Positions 45,046-53,553 of a stretch of 64,000 bases of DNA are shown here, one piece after another. How positions within the stretch are numbered: the stretch's first letter is position 1; each line of letters opens with the position of its first letter. The DNA comes from Spongiibacter tropicus DSM 19543 (GTDB taxonomy: Bacteria; Pseudomonadota; Gammaproteobacteria; Pseudomonadales; Spongiibacteraceae), in NCBI RefSeq assembly GCF_000420325.1, contig NZ_ATUS01000004.1, positions 1-64,000 of the forward strand. Direction: 5' to 3'. The notes below the pieces were generated by a model. That model was not told where the DNA came from and did not search any database. It saw only the letters and a list, made by a program, of their open reading frames with translations. The position numbers were made by a program, and so were the translations under genes.

Positions 45046-46356
45046 TTAGTTGGCAAAACCGACGTCTGATTTTCTGGTTTTACTTGATGCACGATTTACC
45101 GCCTCTTTATCCATATCGCGGAACAGCATATCCGTGAACGACGGAGCGTAGTTGCTGTAGGTTTCCCCGGGTAATTCAGGGAGCTCTGCATCTTTAGCAA
45201 TTGGCTTGACCAAGTGCGGGGTAACGATCATCAACAGCTCTTTGTCTTCCTGCTCGAAGCGTGTTGAGCGGAAGAGGGCGCCGAGAATGGGGATATCTCC
45301 CAGTCCGGGCAAGCGATCAGCGTTTGCAAAGGTACTCCGGCTGATCAAACCACTGATGATGAAGCTTTCGCCCGGTGCGAGCTGGATAGAGGTGTCGGTT
45401 CGACGAACATTAAGTGATGGAACGGATACGCCACTGGCCTGGACGCCGCTGGTGAAATCCAAGTCGCTGACTTCAGGAGCAACTTTCAGCATGATGCTGT
45501 CTTCGCTCAATACAGTGGGAGTGAGTTGAAGCCGAACGCCGAATTGTTTGTACTCAATCTGAACTTGTCCATCCCGGTTTGATACCGGATACGGAAATTC
45601 ACCACCCGCCAGGAATGTTGCCGTTTGCCCGGAAAGGCTGACCAGTGAGGGTTGCGCCAGTGTGTAAGCATAGCCATTGCGCGACAAGGCGTTAATCGCG
45701 GCTTTGAAATTACCGGTATCATGGCCGACCAGAATAGAAGACGATGTGCTTCCGTTCGTCGTGTAGCCAATCAGCTGCCCAAGAGGAGTGGGGTCGAGAA
45801 TCGATAGCAAGCTGCTTGAGCCACCGGCTGCTGATGTATCGCCGCCTACATACGAGAGCGCTGTGCCAATTTGTTTCAATTCCGAGCGGCTGAATTCAAC
45901 AATTCGAATATCGGTCTGGACCTGAATGGCACCGGTTTGATAGGTGTTGTCCAGCGAGGTAGGGCCGCCAGCAGTCAGCAGGCGGTCATGCTGCTCAAGA
46001 GACTGGGTTTGGCCTTCCAGACTGACAAATCCGCCGCTGGCATCTACGGCAACCCCATTGCGGGCATTAGCAGGCAGGGATGGAATGACATCGATCTTGA
46101 ATTCGGTCGGCTCACGTCCGCCTTGCCATAGTAATAACGACGTAGAGCCGGCTTGTTTTGCGGTGATTAAGAATTCTCTGGAGTTGAGAACTTTCAGTGT
46201 CGCGATTTCCGGCCGACCAATGGCGCTGCGCTTTACACTGTACTTTGTTGTGAGCATCTGCTGCTCGCCAGCTTCCAGTCGCAATGTTTTGAACGGGGCC
46301 GCACTAGCCGCCGATATCAGGCTAAACAGTAGGGCAATGATCGCTCCCTGTTTCAT
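45046..46356 (-). CDS. cpaC: Tad pilus secretin RcpA/CpaC
   Basis: The start at 46356 has GGAG eight bases upstream and gives 436 aa with a signal peptide (MKQGAIIALLFSLISAASA). It has an N-terminal domain (LRLEAGEQQMLTTKYSVKRSAIG) and a secretin domain (GGEFPYPVSNRDGQVQIEYKQFG... VSDLDFTSGV, FIISGLISRS, GDIPILGALFRS, LLMIVTPHLV). It forms the outer-membrane channel for the pilus. A longer frame from 46392 lacks a ribosome site and would overlap cpaB. It precedes cpaF directly in the operon. Confidence 0.93.
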   Translation of the reverse strand: MKQGAIIALLFSLISAASAAPFKTLRLEAGEQQMLTTKYSVKRSAIGRPEIATLKVLNSREFLITAKQAGSTSLLLWQGGREPTEFKIDVIPSLPANARNGVAVDASGGFVSLEGQTQSLEQHDRLLTAGGPTSLDNTYQTGAIQVQTDIRIVEFSRSELKQIGTALSYVGGDTSAAGGSSSLLSILDPTPLGQLIGYTTNGSTSSSILVGHDTGNFKAAINALSRNGYAYTLAQPSLVSLSGQTATFLAGGEFPYPVSNRDGQVQIEYKQFGVRLQLTPTVLSEDSIMLKVAPEVSDLDFTSGVQASGVSVPSLNVRRTDTSIQLAPGESFIISGLISRSTFANADRLPGLGDIPILGALFRSTRFEQEDKELLMIVTPHLVKPIAKDAELPELPGETYSNYAPSFTDMLFRDMDKEAVNRASSKTRKSDVGFAN

Positions 46357-46391
46357 GACAGATACTCCATATCGATAGTCGATTCGACGCA

Positions 46392-47264
46392 TTATTGGCT
46401 CACCCGGATGGTTTCAACTTTGTCGCCGTTATATACATAAACAGATTTCGGTGGTGGTGCAGGCTTGAAGCCGGTAACCGCGCGCATGAGTGTTGCTTTG
46501 TCTTCGGCAGCATCCTCAGGAAGTTGCTCGCCTTCTTCTAGCGCTAAGACGTCGGCTTCACCGATTGCCGACAGGCGAAGGTCACCATTGTGCTCGGCCA
46601 ACACGAGAATATTGATATCGTCGATAGCCACTTCGAGCACCGCTGATCGACTGCGCTTGCCGGTATCCTTGTTAGCCGCTTTGTTATCGCTTTCGGGGCT
46701 CATCTGGCTTTCGCCTTCAATCTCTGCACCGTAGGCAATCAGGCGGATATTACGCAGAATGCGCCGAGCCATACTTTTGTCGTTGGTTTCCTTGCTCGCC
46801 CGGCTGTTGAAAATGACATCAACGTAGTCACCGGGCTTGAGGAAGCCACCGGTACCAATGACTTCGTCGACTTTCACTGCGATGGCGCGATGCCCCGGAC
46901 GAATTTGCGTGGCGAGTTCACTATCGTCCTCGAAGTCTGTCGTGCGTATGACTGCGCCCTTGAAAATATCGCGCTCGCTGCGTCGATTGATGAGTTCGGC
47001 AGGGGTGTTGAAGCTGCCTTCGACGGTGATGGCGTAGGGCACCTGCATCAGATCTTCTTCGGTGAGCTGCTCACCTTTGCGGATGTCCCGAGTCGCGATC
47101 ATTAGCTTTTGGGCGTAAGTGTATGAATCGGCAGCCGTTGCCGCTGACTTACGTTGCACTTGCCGCTGTGCATCCTCCTGACTGATGCGATAGCCAATAA
47201 CGCCCATAACAACTGCGCTGATGATAAGCAGTGCCGCGATGATTTTCAGAGTCCTTGCTTGCAT
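46392..47264 (-). CDS. cpaB: Tad pilus assembly protein RcpC/CpaB
   Basis: The start at 47264 has AAGGG upstream and gives 290 aa. One N-terminal TM helix (ARTLKIIAALLIISAVVMGVIGY) is followed by a SAF-type domain (QKLMIATRDIRKGEQLTEEDL... IRPGHRAIAVKVDE) and a domain with LKPGDYVDVIFNSR, as in CpaB. CpaB links the secretin and inner-membrane parts and helps set up the pilus channel. It begins the row cpaB–cpaC–cpaF. The gap to tadE (160 bases) holds an inverted repeat. Confidence 0.88.
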   Translation of the reverse strand: MQARTLKIIAALLIISAVVMGVIGYRISQEDAQRQVQRKSAATAADSYTYAQKLMIATRDIRKGEQLTEEDLMQVPYAITVEGSFNTPAELINRRSERDIFKGAVIRTTDFEDDSELATQIRPGHRAIAVKVDEVIGTGGFLKPGDYVDVIFNSRASKETNDKSMARRILRNIRLIAYGAEIEGESQMSPESDNKAANKDTGKRSRSAVLEVAIDDINILVLAEHNGDLRLSAIGEADVLALEEGEQLPEDAAEDKATLMRAVTGFKPAPPPKSVYVYNGDKVETIRVSQ

Positions 47265-47335
47265 GGGTATATCCCTTAAAGCATTTGATATCAAAGTGAT
47301 TTTTGGGTAGTTCAAGCTGCGAAGTGCCAGCTTAT

Positions 47336-47371
47336 GTCACACTATTTGTCCCTGATGCTAGATTGTGTGAC
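47336..47371. promoter_or_regulatory. Inverted repeat GTCACAC…GTGTGAC upstream of cpaB
   Basis: GTCACAC (47336–47342) and GTGTGAC (47365–47371) are 7-bp inverted arms with a 22-base spacer, about 70–110 bases upstream of the cpaB start. A third GTCACA lies at 47424–47429, at the tadE stop. A regulator site or RNA hairpin is possible; it is too short to be sure. Confidence 0.3.
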
Positions 47372-47424
47372 CTTGTGTCGATATAGGGGGTCGTACGTAT
47401 ACTTCCCTGTAAACGTGCTCTGTG

Positions 47425-47895
47425 TCACATGCGCAAGCTGGCAATGCCAACCAGCCTTTCCGGTAGGTCTGGAATTTCGCCTACAAGAGGGAGGGTGATA
47501 CCGTTAAGTAATGGCGCGGCCCCCAACCTGACCTTACACAGCATTTCTGCATTACAAGCAAAAAAGTCGTCAGCCGAAATGGCTTCGCTGATAACTGAGG
47601 CGGCGAGCCAATCGAGTGATTGTTGCACTTGCGCAGTGACGACAGGCTTCAATTCAGCTTCAGTGCATGTTGAGGCGGCGCATTCGGCTGCCAATGCAGC
47701 CCTTAGAGCATCCTCCGCCGCATAGGTGAAACTTTGCATCATTAAAAATGCGGTGCCGTAGCAGATGATGCCGTAGATAATGGCGAAAAAAACGGGGAAG
47801 ATCAGCGCGAATTCAATGGCTACCACACCGCGCATTTGTTGTAGCCCGGCCCCCATTTGCTGTAATCGCCCTGCGGAGACTTTGGTTCCTGACAT
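47425..47895 (-). CDS. tadE: TadE-like pseudopilin
   Basis: The 156-aa protein has a short N-terminal leader (MSGTKVSAGRLQQMGAGLQQM), then a TM helix after RGVVAIEFALIFPVFFAIIYG, the classic TadE/TadG motif with the Glu near the start of the helix. TadE is a minor pseudopilin processed by the TadV prepilin peptidase. It lies between tadV and cpaB. Two pairs of Cys in the later domain (CAASTC and CNAEMLC) may form disulfides. Confidence 0.85.
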   Translation of the reverse strand: MSGTKVSAGRLQQMGAGLQQMRGVVAIEFALIFPVFFAIIYGIICYGTAFLMMQSFTYAAEDALRAALAAECAASTCTEAELKPVVTAQVQQSLDWLAASVISEAISADDFFACNAEMLCKVRLGAAPLLNGITLPLVGEIPDLPERLVGIASLRM

Positions 47896-47908
47896 CGCTC
47901 CTCCTGCC

Positions 47909-48385
47909 CTAGTAGCTTGTCAATAGCGTTAACCATTGCGTGAATATCGCGCCGACGAAAACGGCAGTACCCAAAGGCATTCGCGACAATAGCTTTGTGT
48001 TTGTCTTTTCTACCTTGCTGCATGAGTGTCGGCTAACCCGCTTTTTGAGCGATAGCATGCCTAAGAACAGCAGTAACAGCGTTATCCCAGATCCCAAGGT
48101 CCACAAGAAAAACGTCGGTGACCAGCAAAGCGACAAGCCGCAAAAAAGCTTGATATCACCTGCGCCCACATTTCCCGTGAAGTACCCGGGCAGGAACAAA
48201 ATTGCGGTAAGTACTAAATTAACCGCAATAAAAACTGTCGAACTCCCGTCATCCAACAGATGCAGCAAGGCCGCATTTACAGCTATCAGCAGGTTAAGCT
48301 GATTCGAAATGCGGCGCTCCCTGAAATCTGAGATGGCAACCAATAGCAGCAGTGAGTACAGCGAGATTTCTGCTACGACGGCCAT
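47909..48385 (-). CDS. cpaA: Prepilin peptidase TadV/CpaA
   Basis: The 158-aa membrane protease of the type IV prepilin peptidase class has the two catalytic Asp motifs: ISDFRERRISN (Asp20) and NVGAGDIKL (Asp77, GxGD). It lacks the N-terminal methylase domain of PilD, as expected for TadV. It should cleave Flp and TadE leaders after Gly. It lies between flp and tadE; a perfect 10-bp hairpin separates it from flp. Confidence 0.87.
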   Translation of the reverse strand: MAVVAEISLYSLLLLVAISDFRERRISNQLNLLIAVNAALLHLLDDGSSTVFIAVNLVLTAILFLPGYFTGNVGAGDIKLFCGLSLCWSPTFFLWTLGSGITLLLLFLGMLSLKKRVSRHSCSKVEKTNTKLLSRMPLGTAVFVGAIFTQWLTLLTSY

Positions 48386-48405
48386 CAGCCAGGCCTGTAG
48401 AAGCT

Positions 48406-48427
48406 GACAGGGGCTTTAGCCCCTGTC
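48406..48427 (-). other. Perfect 10-bp hairpin between flp and cpaA
   Basis: GACAGGGGCT (48406–48415) pairs with AGCCCCTGTC (48418–48427) with two loop bases. It sits just after the flp stop (48429) and before the cpaA start (48385). No U tract follows on the minus strand, so it may act as a partial terminator or as a 3' stabiliser that lets the pilin transcript exceed that of the assembly genes. Confidence 0.65.
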
Positions 48428-48428
48428 A

Positions 48429-48608
48429 TCAGGCGTTGTCAATTGACGTGTTAATGTCTGTGAAGATACCTTGCAAGTCGAGCAGACCTACAGCAGCGAT
48501 GATCGCTACGATAAGTACCGCCGCCATAATGGCGTACTCGATGGCGCTTGCGCCTTCTTCATCTTTGCGGAACTTGGTAATACCTTTAGAAATAAGCTTC
48601 AACATCAT
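48429..48608 (-). CDS. flp: Flp/Fap major pilin
   Basis: Read from the minus strand: 59 codons, ATG at 48608, stop TGA at 48429–48431, with GGAG upstream. The product has a basic leader (MMLKLISKGITKFRKDEEG), a Gly-Ala cleavage point, then ASAIEYAIMAAVLIVAIIAA, the Flp hallmark with Glu5 and Tyr6 and a long hydrophobic helix, and a short polar tail. Flp subunits assemble into bundled adhesive pili after TadV cleavage. It is the first gene of the Tad locus in transcription order. A second ATG at 48605 is an equally good start. Confidence 0.9.
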   Translation of the reverse strand: MMLKLISKGITKFRKDEEGASAIEYAIMAAVLIVAIIAAVGLLDLQGIFTDINTSIDNA

Positions 48609-48750
48609 GGGCTCTCCATTGATAAAATTAGGCAGGCCGATGCAAAGAGGACATCCTGTCGACCATGTGTGTAATGTCGTACTTGCACAGATTAAAGGAA
48701 ATAGGTACTTGCCGTAGTGAGACTAAAATTGCCAATAATGGGTAGCGTCT

Positions 48751-49221
48751 GTGCACACTGACTCTTCTATAAAAGAACAAAAGGTGTTGATACGCAAGAA
48801 GGCGATGGATCTTTTAGCCCGTCGTGAGCACAGTTTTTATGAGCTGTATCGCAAACTGCGTGTTCGATATCCCGATGAAGGCCTTGAGGGCCTGCTGGAG
48901 GAGGCCATTCAGCGCCTGGCTGACGAGGGCTTGCAGTCTGATGAGCGATTTGCTGAAAGCTATCTTCGCCTGAGGGTTGGGGCAGGATTCGGGCCTCAGC
49001 GAATACGCATGGAGTTGCGTGACAGGGGGATAGAAGACGGTCTGATAAGTCGGGTTGTTGAACACAGCGGTGAAGATTGGCTGCTGCGGGCCTGTGAGGT
49101 TTATGAGAAAAAATTTGGCAATGATCCGGTGAATGAGCGCCGTGAACTGGCAAAGCGCCAGCGGTTTTTGCATTATCGTGGCTTTAGCCCGGAGTTGATC
49201 CGTCAGGTCGTGGACGGATGA
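48751..49221 (+). CDS. recX: Regulatory protein RecX
   Basis: The 156-aa helical protein modulates RecA filaments. It has the RecX three-repeat pattern: AMDLLARREHSFYELYRKL, LADEGLQSDERFAESYLRLRVGAGFGPQRIRMEL and AKRQRFLHYRGFSPELIRQVV. The start is GTG at 48751 with no strong ribosome site. It is not next to recA; the whole pilU/Tad block lies between. No LexA box was seen upstream, so SOS control by read-through from recA is also lost here. Its stop overlaps the next long frame, but not the likely start of the next gene. Confidence 0.9.
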   Translation: MHTDSSIKEQKVLIRKKAMDLLARREHSFYELYRKLRVRYPDEGLEGLLEEAIQRLADEGLQSDERFAESYLRLRVGAGFGPQRIRMELRDRGIEDGLISRVVEHSGEDWLLRACEVYEKKFGNDPVNERRELAKRQRFLHYRGFSPELIRQVVDG

Positions 49222-49280
49222 GCACTGTCATGGTCAACATGGCGAAAAGGGCTCCATTTGTTTTAAAGGACTGCGTTTAT

Positions 49281-49682
49281 ATGAAGAAGTTAATCATTGC
49301 CCTGTTACTTTCCTGCGGTGTTGTTCAGGCTCAGGCAAGCGAGGGACTCAATAGCGATGGTATCCAGGCATTGGCGGACCAGTTGTCGCTGAATGAGGCG
49401 CAGCGTGAAAAGGTGAATGTGCTCATTTTGCGTTACGCAGAGCAGGCGGCAGCCCTGCAGAAGGAAAGTGTGGCACTGCGCCAACAGATGCAGGCTCTCC
49501 CTTTGACTGAGCTTAGCCGGGATACGATCAAACAGCTTAGTCAGCGCGCTGGGTCCGTGGCGGCAAGACACACCGGTGCTGTGCTTCAGACCCAATTAGA
49601 GTTTTACAAAGTGCTCAATGCGTCTCAAAAGGCGGAATATGCTGAGTTGCGCAAGCAGGGGAAGGCTAAGAGCAACAAATAG
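49281..49682 (+). CDS. Spy/CpxP-like periplasmic protein
   Basis: The start at 49281 gives 133 aa with a signal peptide (MKKLIIALLLSCGVVQAQA). The mature protein is helical with LSLNEAQREKVNVLILRYAEQ and LNASQKAEYAELRKQ, the LTxxQ-like motif pair of Spy/CpxP proteins, which form periplasmic chaperone-like dimers that respond to envelope stress. An upstream frame from 49218 is not supported. AGGA lies about 11 bases before the ATG. Confidence 0.72.
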   Translation: MKKLIIALLLSCGVVQAQASEGLNSDGIQALADQLSLNEAQREKVNVLILRYAEQAAALQKESVALRQQMQALPLTELSRDTIKQLSQRAGSVAARHTGAVLQTQLEFYKVLNASQKAEYAELRKQGKAKSNK

Positions 49683-49719
49683 CCCCCCGCCTGTAAAACA
49701 CTGGCCAGGGGGCGATTCG

Positions 49720-52659
49720 TCATAGTTTCTGTATGCTGAAGCCCCCGTCGCGGAGCCACTCTTCCAGCTGCTCCGCGCGGCTGGCGTTACTCAATACCGC
49801 AATACTTGGCTCGACACCTTCCAGATACTGTTTGGTCACACGTTTCAGATCATCGCCGGAGACCGCCAGCACGCGTTGACGGAATCGACGGCGATCCTCC
49901 AGATTGCGGCCGAAAATACGGTTGTGATAGTCCTGTTTGGCCTCACCGGCCGGTGACCCCGGGCGGTCGATGCTGCCGACAACACCCAGAATGGATTGCT
50001 CAAGCGCGTCCTCTGAAACCGGGGTCTCCAGCATCCAGTTGATTGCTGAGCGGAAGTCGTCGAGGGTTTCCTGCAGGCGAGGGTCGCGGTAAGAGTAGAA
50101 ACGGAATGCCGCGATGTTGGAGTCTTGTGACGCGCCGCCGCCATAGGCGCCACCCTGTTCGCGGATGCAGCGATGCAGTATGCCGTTGCGCAGATAGACT
50201 GCCAGCACGCTGAGGGCCGCTGCGTCAGGGTGATCGGACGGCACAGTGGGGTAGGCGCTGGCACAGAAATTGACTTGGGAGTTGGCGCACCAGAACTCTC
50301 TGCGTTGGCCGCGAACGGTCGCCAGCTGCAGCGGCGCCTGCGAAGAGGCTTGGAAGTCTGCCCAGATCGCGGCAAGCCCGGGATTGTGTTCGTCGAAGCC
50401 GTGTTGTTCGGCAACAATCAACAGGCGTCGCTGCGCGGCGAGCAGTTTTTGGTGCAATGCGGTGAGTTGCTGGCCTACGCCTTGTTTGCCATCTTCGCTT
50501 TTCAGGGAGTCGTCGATTGCCTTTAGTGCGCGGATTCCTTGGAGGCCGGCGAGTTTCTGGTTGAGTTCGGCAATCGGGCTCATGCCGCCGCAGGCGGCAG
50601 CCATTGCGAGCCCGTGCCCGTTGCCGGTGATGGATGACTCCCGGCGAGCCCGAATGTGCGCCACAATGTCAGTGATGCGCTCCACTTCGTCGAAACGCAG
50701 CTTTTCCAGTGTGTCGCGCATCAGTTGTGCTTGTTCACTGCTGTTGCGCAGTAAGGCTTTCGATGACAGGACCAGGAAGGCCTTCATCTGCTGTTCATCG
50801 CCGATATCGCCCCGCATGCTGGTGTAAGCAGAAATGCCCCCGCATACAGCGGCCTGACGAGCTTGCACCTGCAGGTAACTCTCATCGCCAAGGCCAAGCT
50901 CTGTCAGGGTCTGGGTGTAGATTGGCAGCAGGCTCAACTCTGCATCGTCAAGCTGGGGAAGCTCGATGAGCAGTTGCTGGTAGATCAATCCATTGGTGCC
51001 GCTGGGATAGAAGGTGTAAGGCAGATTGCCGAAACGGTCGTCGCCGTAGTCCAGTACGGGCATGTCTGGCGCCACATCTTCGAGCCCGACTTTGGGCAGA
51101 ATGCTTTCATCTTCCTGTTGGGTTTGGCGTGTTTCCAGCGCCGCAGCCTGCTCGATAATGGCCTGTTTTTGCTCGTCGCTGAGACCGGCCTTGATATCGG
51201 CAAGGCGCAGCTTTTCCGCCTGCTCTGCGCGCTGCTGGTATTGGGCGTCGGGGCTGAATACCAGTGTTACCCGGTGAGGGTTGTCGATAAGTTGTTGCAG
51301 CAATCCAGTGATATAGCTTGGCTGAGCGATTTTCTCACGCAGACGCGCCAGCGCGGGATCGAGATTCAGCGCTGACACAGGGTCGCCGCGGTGGGTTGCT
51401 GAGCCGAGGGCATTCAGAATCAGCTGCAGGCCGTAGGGGTAGCTGTCACCACTGATTTCCCGCTGCTGTAGCTCAATCTGGTGGAGCACCGACTCCACTT
51501 GTCCGGCGTCCACACCTTCGTCAATGAGCCGCTGCAGCGTGCTGAGGATCAAGTCCTCAACGGCGGTCATCTGCTCGGGATCACTGCCCTCAAGACCGCA
51601 GGCAAACACCATCTCACGCATGGAGTCTTCCAGTCCGCACATGGGAGACGGCGAACTGCCGAGCGAGCTGGTTTCCAGCGCGTGCAGCAATGGGCTTGCG
51701 CTGTTGTCGAGTAAAATGCCCGCCAGCAACTGGGCTTCCAGTGCGGTGTCCAGGTCGTTGCTCTGGCCCAGCAGCCAGGCCATCACGATATGGGTTTTGC
51801 CTTGAGGGTCCTCGTCGGCGGGCAGGGGATAGGCTTCCTGAGCGCGAATTGGCGCGTGATAGCGCTTTTCCCTCGGTACGGAGATATCGTCGTTCAGCGC
51901 CTCAAAGCGAGACAGCGCCAGCTCTTCAAAGCGAGACTGCAATTCCACGGCAGGTGTGTCGCCAAAGCTCATGAAGATGGCGTTGCTGGGATGGTAATGA
52001 CTCTCGTAGAAGGCCTTGAGTTGTTCATAACTCAAGTCGGGAATCGCTTCAGGGTCGCCGCCGCTGTTGTAGTGATAGGTGACTGTCGGAAACAGGTATT
52101 TGCAGAGCGTGTGCCACAGGCGGCTCGGGATGGAGCTCATAGCGCCTTTCATTTCGTTGAATACCACGCCTTTGAAGACCAGCTCCGAGTTCGGGTTGCC
52201 GGGTTCGGCGAAATCAAGGCGATGGCCTTCCTGAGCGAAGTCCAGCGGGTGGAGGCGAGAGAAGAACACCGCATCCATGTATACCTGTAGCAGGTTGTCG
52301 AAATCCTTGCGGTTGCTGCTGGCAAAGGGATAAGCGGTCCAGTCTGAGCTGGTGAAGGCGTTCATGAAGCTGTTCAGCGAGCGACGGATCATCATGAAAA
52401 AGGGGTCGCGCACCGGGTATTTCTCGCTGCCACACAGCGCGGTGTGCTCCAGAATATGCGCCACGCCGGTAGAGTCGTGGGGAACGGTGCGAAGCGCGAC
52501 CAAAAACACATTTTCGGGGTTATCGGCGGCTATATGGTAGTGGCTGGCGCCGGTTTTACGGTGGCGGTACTCGGTGAGTGTGACATTCAGCGCGTCGATT
52601 TCTTCACTCTGGATGATGTCAAAGGCGGGATGGGCATCGGTGTTCGCGATAAAGCTCAT
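49720..52659 (-). CDS. M16-family metalloprotease, PreP-like
   Basis: The 979-aa protease has the inverted zinc motif HILEH (His68, Glu71, His72) in VAHILEHTALCGSEKYPVRDPF, with the downstream Glu in EMKGAMSS. Four M16-like domains and a length near 970 residues match presequence protease (PreP/Cym1), which degrades small peptides. It has no signal peptide, so it is cytoplasmic. It lies divergently from the Spy-like gene (38-base gap is convergent side), and upstream of it, on the same strand, is the glutaminyl cyclotransferase gene. Confidence 0.9.
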   Translation of the reverse strand: MSFIANTDAHPAFDIIQSEEIDALNVTLTEYRHRKTGASHYHIAADNPENVFLVALRTVPHDSTGVAHILEHTALCGSEKYPVRDPFFMMIRRSLNSFMNAFTSSDWTAYPFASSNRKDFDNLLQVYMDAVFFSRLHPLDFAQEGHRLDFAEPGNPNSELVFKGVVFNEMKGAMSSIPSRLWHTLCKYLFPTVTYHYNSGGDPEAIPDLSYEQLKAFYESHYHPSNAIFMSFGDTPAVELQSRFEELALSRFEALNDDISVPREKRYHAPIRAQEAYPLPADEDPQGKTHIVMAWLLGQSNDLDTALEAQLLAGILLDNSASPLLHALETSSLGSSPSPMCGLEDSMREMVFACGLEGSDPEQMTAVEDLILSTLQRLIDEGVDAGQVESVLHQIELQQREISGDSYPYGLQLILNALGSATHRGDPVSALNLDPALARLREKIAQPSYITGLLQQLIDNPHRVTLVFSPDAQYQQRAEQAEKLRLADIKAGLSDEQKQAIIEQAAALETRQTQQEDESILPKVGLEDVAPDMPVLDYGDDRFGNLPYTFYPSGTNGLIYQQLLIELPQLDDAELSLLPIYTQTLTELGLGDESYLQVQARQAAVCGGISAYTSMRGDIGDEQQMKAFLVLSSKALLRNSSEQAQLMRDTLEKLRFDEVERITDIVAHIRARRESSITGNGHGLAMAAACGGMSPIAELNQKLAGLQGIRALKAIDDSLKSEDGKQGVGQQLTALHQKLLAAQRRLLIVAEQHGFDEHNPGLAAIWADFQASSQAPLQLATVRGQRREFWCANSQVNFCASAYPTVPSDHPDAAALSVLAVYLRNGILHRCIREQGGAYGGGASQDSNIAAFRFYSYRDPRLQETLDDFRSAINWMLETPVSEDALEQSILGVVGSIDRPGSPAGEAKQDYHNRIFGRNLEDRRRFRQRVLAVSGDDLKRVTKQYLEGVEPSIAVLSNASRAEQLEEWLRDGGFSIQKL

Positions 52660-52670
52660 AGTCGTCCGTT

Positions 52671-53489
52671 TTATTGGTGGCCTGCGGTGGATGGCATGGC
52701 CGTATTGATAGAAGGTAGTGTGAAAGCGATACGGTAGATATAAGGCCAGAGTTTACCGGTAACAAGCCATGTTTGATCGCTTTCGTCAAAGGCAATGCCG
52801 TTAAGCACCGCTTCGGGACTGAGTCCCTCGGGCTGCAGCGCACTCAGGTCCAGCGTTGCCAGCACTTTCGTATTTCGGGCATCGATGACCAGCACCTCAT
52901 TGCTGTACCAGCGATTTGCCAGGATGTAGTCACCATGGCATTCGAGCTCGTTCAACTTGTCGATGTGGTCATGTCCCCAAAGCTTCTGGCGGCTTACCAG
53001 GGCGAAATCACCGGGGCGCCGCCACTGTAGCGTATCACTGCCGTCAGACATGGCGAACATTTCTCGCCCGGAGTGATAGCAAAGCCCCCAGCCCTGGCCC
53101 TGATAGAGATGTTGTTTCAGTAAGCCAAAGTGCTGTGGGTCAAGCTCCAGCGCGAGCCCGGCTCGCCAGGTCAAGACAAACAGGCGTCCCCGGTAAAAGC
53201 TCAGTCCCTCGGCGAACAGCCGCTTGTCCAGCGCAACGCCGCGTAGCGTCGGTGGACTGTTTTCCTTGGGCGGGAAGGGGCGGGAAATGAGTTTTGAGTG
53301 ACCGAAGAGTCCGCTGCTTTCATAGAGCTGGCCTTGATATAGTTCCAGCCCTTGGGTGAACAGCCTTGTGTCGTGCGGGTACTGTGCGAGCAGTTCGTAC
53401 GGCAGTGGGCTGGCTGGCGCGGACACGCCGCTCAGCGGGTAGCCGAACAGCGTAAAAAGTGTGAGTAAAAGCAGGCGTTTCAAGCGCAA
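52671..53489 (-). CDS. Glutaminyl-peptide cyclotransferase (bacterial/plant type)
   Basis: The sequence has the five-bladed propeller pattern of plant-type glutamine cyclotransferases: DTRLFTQGLELYQGQLYESSGLFG, GVALDKRLFAEGLSFYRGRLFVLTW, LNELECHGDYILANRWYSNEVLVIDA and VLNGIAFDESDQTWLVTGKLWP. These make N-terminal pyroglutamate. No ATG fits; a TTG at 53489 gives a signal peptide (LRLKRLLLLTLFTLFGYPLSGVSA), whereas the GTG at 53609 would add 40 unlikely residues and overlap the next gene. The gap to the protease gene is 11 bases. Confidence 0.82.
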   Translation of the reverse strand: MRLKRLLLLTLFTLFGYPLSGVSAPASPLPYELLAQYPHDTRLFTQGLELYQGQLYESSGLFGHSKLISRPFPPKENSPPTLRGVALDKRLFAEGLSFYRGRLFVLTWRAGLALELDPQHFGLLKQHLYQGQGWGLCYHSGREMFAMSDGSDTLQWRRPGDFALVSRQKLWGHDHIDKLNELECHGDYILANRWYSNEVLVIDARNTKVLATLDLSALQPEGLSPEAVLNGIAFDESDQTWLVTGKLWPYIYRIAFTLPSINTAMPSTAGHQ

Positions 53490-53553
53490 TCCACAAGTGA
53501 GCCAAAACGTATGGCGCTCACTATGCCAGCTTATCTCCGCGTCTGCACCCCGC

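Noticed and set aside
49680-49715. GCCCCC…GGGGGC pairing between the Spy-like and M16 genes
   Set aside because: Short arms with a 20-base loop and no T tract; not a convincing terminator.
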